Below, one piece after another: positions 1 through 4,534 of a stretch of 5,641 bases of DNA (position 1 is its first letter; each line of letters starts with the position of its first letter). This DNA is from Chitinophaga pinensis (GTDB taxonomy: Bacteria; Bacteroidota; Bacteroidia; NS11-12g; UBA9320): the NCBI GenBank assembly GCA_945890595.1, contig CAMDCQ010000153.1, positions 1 through 5,641 of the forward strand, in the 5' to 3' direction. Below the pieces are notes generated by a model. That model saw only the letters and a program-made list of their open reading frames with translations, ran no database searches and was not told the origin of the DNA. The position numbers and the translations under genes are program-made.

Positions 1-142
1 GTCCCCAGTTAGCTTCGATGCCTAAATCGTCTACTGTAACTAAGAATCCTGCCTGTACCTTAACGATAGCTCGGTAGGTGCCTTTCTGGCCTTGGATGAA
101 ATCTGAAACCGTGATGCCTGTGGTGTTAATAACGTTTTTCAT
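1..142 (-). CDS. Unrecognised protein, N-terminal 47 residues only (runs off left edge)
   Basis: An open frame starts at ATG 142-140 and stays open to the window edge, giving 47 residues that begin MKNVINTTGITVSDF and reach VTVDDLGIEANWG. The composition is that of a real soluble protein: mixed hydrophobic and polar residues, several Gly and Thr, a likely beta-rich stretch (YRAIVKVQAGFLVTV), no signal peptide and no membrane span. I do not recognise the family. The start is supported by a Bacteroidota-type promoter 25 nt upstream and an A-rich leader (ACCACAAA directly before ATG) with no Shine-Dalgarno, as is normal in this phylum. The hairpin at 222-248 separates it from the cold shock unit, so it is probably transcribed alone or leads the next unit. 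What lies beyond the edge is unknown. Confidence 0.6.
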   Translation of the reverse strand, partial: MKNVINTTGITVSDFIQGQKGTYRAIVKVQAGFLVTVDDLGIEANWG

Positions 143-167
143 TTTGTGGTTGTTTTTAATTATAATG

Positions 168-196
168 TAAATATAATACTTTTTCACGAGAACAAA
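168..196 (-). promoter_or_regulatory. Putative Bacteroidota sigma-A promoter for the leftmost gene
   Basis: On the minus strand TTTG (196-193) is followed after 17 nt by TATATTTA (175-168), one mismatch from the Bacteroidota -7 consensus TAnnTTTG. The spacing lies in the range described for Bacteroides/Flavobacterium promoters. The box ends 25 nt before the ATG at 142, leaving a short AT-rich leader. It sits downstream of the terminator at 222-248, where a new promoter would be expected. Confidence 0.5.
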
Positions 197-221
197 AAAC
201 TTTTTGGCACAAAAAATGAAC

Positions 222-248
222 AAAAGAGGCCTCTGGAGGCCTTTTTTT
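222..248. terminator. Intrinsic terminator, possibly bidirectional
   Basis: AGGCCTC (227-233) and GAGGCCT (236-242) form a perfect GC-rich inverted repeat, effectively a six-pair stem with a four-base CTGG loop. It is flanked by AAAA (222-225) on one side and seven T (242-248) on the other. The plus-strand reading has the stronger T-tract; the minus-strand reading ends in CTTTTGTT. Since all neighbouring genes are on the minus strand, its likely job is to end transcripts of the cold shock unit before the leftmost gene's promoter. Confidence 0.75.
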
Positions 249-269
249 ATCAGAAAGTAACAATCGAGG

Positions 270-338
270 CTACTTTTTCTTCAATTCTTTCAAGATTGCG
301 AATAAGAGCAAGATTATGACTAGACCTATTACTATCAT
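270..338 (-). CDS. 22-residue single-span membrane microprotein (hypothetical)
   Basis: ATG 338-336 opens a 22-codon frame ending at TAG 272-270. Residues 2-16 are uninterrupted hydrophobic (IVIGLVIILLLFAIL), followed by the basic end KELKKK. This is the layout of a very short single-pass membrane peptide whose positive C-terminus should stay in the cytoplasm by the positive-inside rule. An in-frame TAA lies one codon before the ATG, so the start cannot be moved upstream. It begins 11 nt after the stop of the 73-residue gene and ends about 20 nt before the terminator, so it would be the last cistron of the cold shock unit. No clear Shine-Dalgarno is seen (CAGAGTAACAG before ATG). I know no family for it. 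A chance ORF is possible, but an unbroken hydrophobic core with a basic tail exactly between a stop codon and a terminator is suggestive. Confidence 0.5.
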   Translation of the reverse strand: MIVIGLVIILLLFAILKELKKK

Positions 339-349
339 CTGTTACTCTG

Positions 350-571
350 TTAAATCACTATCTGCTTCGGTGGAACATAAGGGCCACTTTGAGTATATTC
401 CCTGCGCATCTCGTTGAGTACTTCTTTCCATGTAGTTGGGTACATTGCTTGAAGCGATTCGAGAAGATTGCTGTGTTGCTTCTTATATGGAGTTTTGTCG
501 TGCTTCAAGGCTTTTTCTATTTTGTTGTACGCAATAGACTCTTTGCTTTCTCCGACTAGTCCTCTACTCAT
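350..571 (-). CDS. Unrecognised 73-residue charged protein, coupled to the cold shock gene
   Basis: The frame runs from ATG 571-569 to TAA 352-350. The ATG overlaps the TGA stop of the cold shock gene as ATGA, the usual mark of translational coupling, so it should be made with that protein. The product is small, soluble and rich in Lys and Glu. Residues about 8-30 (KESIAYNKIEKALKHDKTPYKK) and 36-58, containing SLQAMYPTTWKEVLNEMRRE, look helical, and the end is proline-containing (GPYVPPKQIVI). There is no signal peptide, membrane span or Cys/His metal site. I do not recognise a domain. Basic charge and position suggest an RNA- or ribosome-associated role, but that is inference from context only. 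No separate promoter is seen in front of it. Confidence 0.7.
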   Translation of the reverse strand: MSRGLVGESKESIAYNKIEKALKHDKTPYKKQHSNLLESLQAMYPTTWKEVLNEMRREYTQSGPYVPPKQIVI

Positions 572-759
572 ACGTGATTTACATTTACTGCGCTTAGCCC
601 TTTTGGACCTTCCTTTACTTCGTAGGTAACTTTGTCTCCCTCGTTGATAAGGGTTCTTGTACCTGTTTTGTGTACAAATACATCTTTACTTCCATCTTCT
701 GGAGTGATAAAGCCAAAGCCTTTTTCATCGTTGAAGAATTTTACTGTTCCTTTGTTCAT
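568..759 (-). CDS. Cold shock domain protein (CspA family)
   Basis: This is a complete 63-residue single cold-shock-domain protein, slightly shorter than E. coli CspA (70). It is a five-stranded OB-fold that binds single-stranded RNA/DNA and melts RNA secondary structure; it acts in the cytoplasm. RNP1 is KGFGFI at residues 13-18 and RNP2 is VFVH at 27-30. The start GTVKFFNDEKGFGF is typical; the first aromatic of the usual KWFN is Phe here, common in Bacteroidota copies. After RNP2 it reads KTGTRT rather than the frequent xSxI form, a small divergence in the loop. The start is ATG 759, with an AT-rich leader and no Shine-Dalgarno. It is the first gene of a short unit: its TGA overlaps the next ATG. 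It lies 133 bp downstream of a DEAD-box helicase gene, a functionally sensible neighbour. Whether it is cold-inducible cannot be told from sequence; many family members are constitutive. Confidence 0.95.
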   Translation of the reverse strand: MNKGTVKFFNDEKGFGFITPEDGSKDVFVHKTGTRTLINEGDKVTYEVKEGPKGLSAVNVNHV

Positions 760-779
760 GGTATTGTTTTATTAAAGTG

Positions 780-787
780 CAAATGTA
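780..787 (-). promoter_or_regulatory. Putative -7 box (TACATTTG) of the cold shock unit
   Basis: TACATTTG on the minus strand (787-780) matches the Bacteroidota -7 consensus TAnnTTTG exactly and ends 20 nt before the cold shock ATG. No convincing -33 TTTG is visible 17-23 nt upstream, so this half-site is less certain. If used, the leader would be only about 15 nt, unlike the long thermosensing 5' UTR of E. coli cspA. The ten bases TTACATTTGC here recur at the helicase promoter. Confidence 0.45.
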
Positions 788-892
788 ATCCGTATTTGAT
801 TTATTGGTGTTTTTATTTTTGACTCATTTTTGGCCGAAAATAGACGGGCAGTAAATTCACTTTAGGGATAAATGATAACGCAGAAAGCCTTA

Positions 893-2248
893 TTACTTGC
901 GTTTCTTCATATTCATCTCTTTACTGCCTCGGGTAATTGGTTTCTTATACTTCTTAGCTTTCTTAATTTTTAATTTTTGCCCGCCACCGAGATTTGTAGT
1001 TTTTTTATTGCTGTCTTTCTTTTCGTGAAAACCGGGACCCGCTTCTCGCTGTGTTTTTTTGTGCGGATTCTTCTCAATAATGCGTGGCTGTTCTTCTAAG
1101 GTAAGTTGTTTGGAAACCTTTACTTCTTCCGGGAACGGTAATACTGGAATAGTATATTCCATTAATTTTTCGATAGCTAGCTTCCATTCTTCTTCAGCTT
1201 CGGTATAAAAAAGTACGGATTCGCCTATTTTTTCTGCTCTACCTGTTCGACCAATGCGGTGCATGTAGTTCTCTGGGTATTTAGGGGTGTCAAAACTAAT
1301 AACATGTGAGATGTTTGCTAAGTCTAAACCACGCGCTATCAAATCAGAAGCAATTAATATACGGCTTGCATTATCATTAAAACGTTCTATCGCTGCCATT
1401 CTATTGTTTTGGCTTTTGTTGGAGTGTATAATTCCTAGGTCTTTCCAGAATTCCTCTTCCAATGCTTCAAAAAGGCGATCTGCATTTTTCTTACTATCCA
1501 TGAAAATAAGAACCTTTTGGTACTTGCTTTTATCTTTAAGTAAGTGTGCTAGAAGGTTTACCTTAGTATAGAAGTTAGTTACGGGATAACAACTTTGTGC
1601 AATGTTGTCTAGCGGTGTACCACTAAGTGCAATTGCAATAAATTCGGGTTCTATAAAATTTTCGGTGATTAGTATTTCGACATCTTCCGTCATTGTTGCC
1701 GAAAACATACTGTTTTGACGTTTTTCCGGTAGCAGTTCAAAAATATTGTTTAACTGAAAACGGAAACCCAAATCAAGCATTACATCTACTTCATCTATTA
1801 CCAGTTTTTTAACATTTTGAAGCAACAACGAACGATTGGCGGCAAGGTCATATAACCTGCCCGGTGTGCCTACAACGATATCTACTCCTTGGGTAAGTTG
1901 GCCCATTTGGGTTTTAATATTTACCCCGCCATACACGCCCAACACGCGGGTAGTCATGTACTTGGTAAATAATTCTATTTGCTCTACTACCTGTATTACC
2001 AGTTCTCTGGTAGGGACTAGAATAATGGCTTTTGGCTTGTAGTCTTTTGAAAACTTAAATTGTTGCAAAATGGGCAACATATACGCAAGAGTTTTACCTG
2101 TTCCGGTTTGGGCTATGCCCACAATATTTTTACCAGACATGGCAATAGGAAAAGCCTCTTCTTGTATAGGAGTAGGTTTTTCAAAGCCCAAGTCTGTAAT
2201 GGCATTGAGCAGTTGTTTGGAAATATTTAATTCTTCGAAAGACTCCAT
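893..2248 (-). CDS. RhlE-like DEAD-box ATP-dependent RNA helicase (DEVD variant)
   Basis: This 451-residue protein uses ATP to unwind short RNA duplexes and remodel RNA-protein complexes; bacterial relatives act in ribosome assembly, mRNA decay and cold adaptation. All helicase motifs are present: Q motif (F4, GFEKPTPIQ 21-29), I AQTGTGKT 46-53, Ia PTREL 79-83, Ib TPGR 128-131, II DEVD 152-155, III SAT 183-185, IV about 246-252, V ASDLIARGLD 300-309 and VI HRIGRTGR 330-337. Motif II has Val in place of Ala; the catalytic Asp and Glu are kept, so activity is expected, and from memory DEVD is usual in this Bacteroidota subgroup. From about residue 390 to the end is a low-complexity Lys-rich tail, a probable RNA-binding extension. 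I chose ATG 2248; the frame could begin at TTG 2260, but that codon lies inside the promoter -7 box. The gene is 82-95 bp downstream of tex and upstream of the cold shock gene, with its own promoter. No good terminator follows it. The exact orthologue (RhlE, CshA or other) cannot be settled. Confidence 0.93.
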   Translation of the reverse strand: MESFEELNISKQLLNAITDLGFEKPTPIQEEAFPIAMSGKNIVGIAQTGTGKTLAYMLPILQQFKFSKDYKPKAIILVPTRELVIQVVEQIELFTKYMTTRVLGVYGGVNIKTQMGQLTQGVDIVVGTPGRLYDLAANRSLLLQNVKKLVIDEVDVMLDLGFRFQLNNIFELLPEKRQNSMFSATMTEDVEILITENFIEPEFIAIALSGTPLDNIAQSCYPVTNFYTKVNLLAHLLKDKSKYQKVLIFMDSKKNADRLFEALEEEFWKDLGIIHSNKSQNNRMAAIERFNDNASRILIASDLIARGLDLANISHVISFDTPKYPENYMHRIGRTGRAEKIGESVLFYTEAEEEWKLAIEKLMEYTIPVLPFPEEVKVSKQLTLEEQPRIIEKNPHKKTQREAGPGFHEKKDSNKKTTNLGGGQKLKIKKAKKYKKPITRGSKEMNMKKRK

Positions 2249-2257
2249 TATGTGCAG

Positions 2258-2286
2258 CAAATGTAAGCTTTATGTGCTATCGGAAA
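2258..2286 (-). promoter_or_regulatory. Putative Bacteroidota promoter of the helicase gene (near-leaderless)
   Basis: TACATTTG (2265-2258, minus strand) is an exact match to TAnnTTTG. TTTC (2286-2283), one mismatch from TTTG, lies 17 nt upstream, the same spacing as at the leftmost promoter. The box ends only 9 nt before ATG 2248, so with a start site a few bases past the box the leader would be about 4-6 nt. This also argues against the TTG at 2260 as start codon, since it would not be transcribed. Confidence 0.55.
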
Positions 2287-2342
2287 TGTTGGAGTGTGAA
2301 TGAAGCCAAATTGCTTTTGTAGATGCTTATTCTTCTTACATC

Positions 2343-4454
2343 CTACATCTTCATACTCAGAGCGATTCGTTTTCGATCTACGTCTACTTCAATCACTTTT
2401 ACGGTGACTACTTGTTCTAGACTCAGGTATTCGGCGGGATCGGTAATGTATTTATCGGTTATTTGGGATACGTGTATTAGTCCATTCTCTTTTATACCTA
2501 TATCCACAAAAGCCCCAAACTTAGTAAGATTGCTTACTTTTCCTTGCAGGATCATCCCCGTACGAATGTCTTTTATGTCACGTATGCGGTCGTCAAATTC
2601 CATTGACTTAGCCGCACCACGCGGATCTAATCCTGGTTTTTGTAGTTCGTTTACAATGTCCGTAAGCGTGATTAAACCAATCTCTTCAGATACGAAATCT
2701 TCTAATTGAAGCGTGGTAGAAAGCTCCGTATTTCCTATTAATTTATAAGTAGGAAGGTTTAGTTTTTGAGCCATTTTTTGAACAATTGGGTAACGTTCGG
2801 GGTGCACAGCAGATGCATCTAACGGATTGTCTCCATCTAGCACACGTAAAAATCCTGCAGACTGTTCGTACGCCTTGGCCCCAAATCCCTTTATTTTTTT
2901 GAGTTGATCTATACTTTTAAACGTTCCGTTTTCTTGCCGATGATTCACCACATTTTGTGCGAGCTTGGGTCCTAATCCTGCAACGTATTGCAACAAATGT
3001 TTGCTGGCTGTATTTACATTTACGCCTACTTTATTTACGGCAAAACTCACCACATTATCCAGTGTGGTTTTTAGTTTACCTTGATCTACATCGTGCTGGT
3101 ATTGTCCTACGCCTATACTTTTGGGTTCTATTTTTACCAATTCGGCTAAGGGATCCATAAGTCTGCGCCCGATAGAAATAGATCCTCTCACGGTTAGATC
3201 TAAGTCTGGGAATTCTTCTCTTGCGGCCTCACTAGCAGAGTATATAGACGCGCCGGCTTCACTTATTAGGTATACTTCTATAGCAGAGTCTTTGGGTAAT
3301 ATGCTTTTAATAAATTGTTCGGTTTCTCTGCCAGCAGTTCCGTTTCCTATTGCGATGGCTTCTATATCGTGCTTGCGAATGAGGCTTTCTATGCGCTGAC
3401 GCGCATTGTCTTTATCGTTTTGTGGTTCATGCGGGTAAATGGTGCTATGGTGCACTAAGTTACTTTGCTGGTCTAAGCATGTCAATTTACAACCTGTTCT
3501 AAAACCGGGGTCTAATGCCAAAATACGCTTAGTGCCAAGTGGGGGGGCCATGAGCAATTGGGTAAGATTATTGGCAAATATTCCGATGGCTTCTAGATCT
3601 GCTTTTTCTTTCGCTTCTTTGCGAATTTCGGTTTCTATGCTTGGCGCCAAGAGACGTTTGTAGCTGTCTTTTACGGCGAGTTGTATATGATGGGCGGCAT
3701 CGGCATTGGAGCGAATAAATATGCGTTCAAGTCGTTCGAGTGCACGTTCATTATCTATTTCTATTTTTACTTTTAGTAAACCTTCTTTTTCTGCCCGCAG
3801 TATAGCCAAAAATCTATGACTGGGAATACGGTTAATCCCCTGGGAAAAATCAAAATAGTCTAAATATTTCTGTGCGTCGGCTGTTTTTTTCTTATCTACG
3901 CTGGAAGTAAGCGTGGCATGCCGTTCATAGCTTGTGCGTATGGTGTTTCGTGCGGCAGGACTTTCGCTTACCCATTCGGCTATAATATGACGTGCGCCTT
4001 CCAGTGCATCGTCTGGCGTAAGTCCGTTCTTGGAAAAGCGATACGCTTGTGCCATGATATCGTTTTGGCGTTGCGCCATAATAAGCTTAGCCAGCGGTTC
4101 TAATCCTTGCTCTATGGCAACGGTAGCTTTGGTTTTTCGTTTTTGCTTGTAGGGGAGGTATAGGTCTTCGAGTTCTCTGGGGTCATAGCAGTTTTGAATT
4201 TGCGCTATGAGTTCGGGTTTCTGTATGTTAAGTTCTGCTAATCGATCTAGGATCGACTGTTTTCTTTTTTCGAGTTCGATGAATTTTTTCTGTGCTACAT
4301 CTATTTTTTCGATAGCAACCTCGTCTAAGCTGCCGGTGGCTTCTTTTCTATAGCGCGCTATAAAAGGAATTGTGCCTCCTTCGGCAAGTAGTTTTAAAAC
4401 GGCAGCGACCTGTTTTTCGCTAATATTGGTTAGTTGTGCTATACGTCGTTCCAA
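2343..4454 (-). CDS. tex: Tex/YhgF family RNA-binding transcription accessory protein
   Basis: This complete 703-residue protein is related along nearly its whole length to E. coli YhgF and Pseudomonas/Bordetella Tex, cytoplasmic nucleic-acid-binding proteins linked to transcription and, in animal relatives (Spt6), to elongation. Landmarks: N-terminal helical part with TIPFIARYRKEATGSLDEV (28-46) and LEDLYLPYKQKRKTKA (95-110); YqgF/RNase H-like fold with LALDPGFRTG (312-321) and AIGNGTAGRETE (368-379); SEAGASIYSASE (398-409) and DPLAELVKIEPKSIGVGQYQHDV (434-456); helix-hairpin-helix repeats about 483-545 ending in GDNPLDASAVHPE; C-terminal S1 RNA-binding domain about 632-703. It stops right after the S1 domain (RKRIALSMKM) and lacks the long Arg/Gly-rich tail of E. 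coli YhgF. The start is TTG 4454: an in-frame TAA lies 12 codons upstream and no ATG or GTG falls between. The first residues fit the family's N-terminus, though slightly short. A weak TATATTCG box lies 8 nt before the TTG. The coding strand holds a run of seven C (3541-3547) in the codons for MAPPLG; the frame is intact across it. Confidence 0.96.
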   Translation of the reverse strand: MERRIAQLTNISEKQVAAVLKLLAEGGTIPFIARYRKEATGSLDEVAIEKIDVAQKKFIELEKRKQSILDRLAELNIQKPELIAQIQNCYDPRELEDLYLPYKQKRKTKATVAIEQGLEPLAKLIMAQRQNDIMAQAYRFSKNGLTPDDALEGARHIIAEWVSESPAARNTIRTSYERHATLTSSVDKKKTADAQKYLDYFDFSQGINRIPSHRFLAILRAEKEGLLKVKIEIDNERALERLERIFIRSNADAAHHIQLAVKDSYKRLLAPSIETEIRKEAKEKADLEAIGIFANNLTQLLMAPPLGTKRILALDPGFRTGCKLTCLDQQSNLVHHSTIYPHEPQNDKDNARQRIESLIRKHDIEAIAIGNGTAGRETEQFIKSILPKDSAIEVYLISEAGASIYSASEAAREEFPDLDLTVRGSISIGRRLMDPLAELVKIEPKSIGVGQYQHDVDQGKLKTTLDNVVSFAVNKVGVNVNTASKHLLQYVAGLGPKLAQNVVNHRQENGTFKSIDQLKKIKGFGAKAYEQSAGFLRVLDGDNPLDASAVHPERYPIVQKMAQKLNLPTYKLIGNTELSTTLQLEDFVSEEIGLITLTDIVNELQKPGLDPRGAAKSMEFDDRIRDIKDIRTGMILQGKVSNLTKFGAFVDIGIKENGLIHVSQITDKYITDPAEYLSLEQVVTVKVIEVDVDRKRIALSMKM

Positions 4455-4501
4455 GATAGGAGCGAATATATTATGTTGTGTTAGAAATTAAGTTGTGATC
4501 A

Positions 4502-4534
4502 AAGAAATAGTGAGGTGTTACGCCTGTATTTCTT
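4502..4534 (-). terminator. Weak hairpin between the carboxylase gene and tex, possible terminator
   Basis: AAGAAATA and TATTTCTT (4502-4509 and 4527-4534) form an eight-pair perfect AT-rich inverted repeat, with a smaller AGG/CCT pairing inside. On the minus strand the right arm ends in TTTCTTTG, a short U-rich tail. The structure overlaps the carboxylase stop codon (TAA, 4535-4533). The stem is AT-rich and interrupted, so termination is likely partial, if it happens. Confidence 0.3.

Noticed and set aside
143..269. Small RNA or further ORF in the gap left of the microprotein
   Set aside because: Apart from the promoter and terminator described, there is no start codon with a useful frame and no second structured element.
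760..892. Terminator or cold-shock riboswitch-like leader between helicase and cold shock genes
   Set aside because: No GC-rich hairpin with a T-tract is visible; TTTTGGCCGAAAA is too short a repeat, and the -7 box suggests a leader of only about 15 nt.
1287..1571. 94-codon plus-strand open frame opposite the helicase gene
   Set aside because: It mirrors conserved helicase motifs on the other strand and has no recognisable domain or start signals.
2249..2260. Upstream TTG start for the helicase, adding MLHI
   Set aside because: The TTG lies in the -7 promoter box, the extra residues match nothing typical, and ATG 2248 gives the normal MESFEELN family start.
2318..2347. Inverted repeat TGTAGATG / CATCCTACA over the tex stop codon
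   Set aside because: The stem has a bulge, is AT-rich, and on the minus strand is followed by AAAAGC rather than a T-tract, so it is not a credible terminator.
2323..2709. 128-codon plus-strand open frame opposite the tex 3' end
   Set aside because: It is antisense to conserved tex codons (S1 domain), has Ser/Thr/Arg-heavy composition typical of a shadow frame, and no promoter or family likeness.
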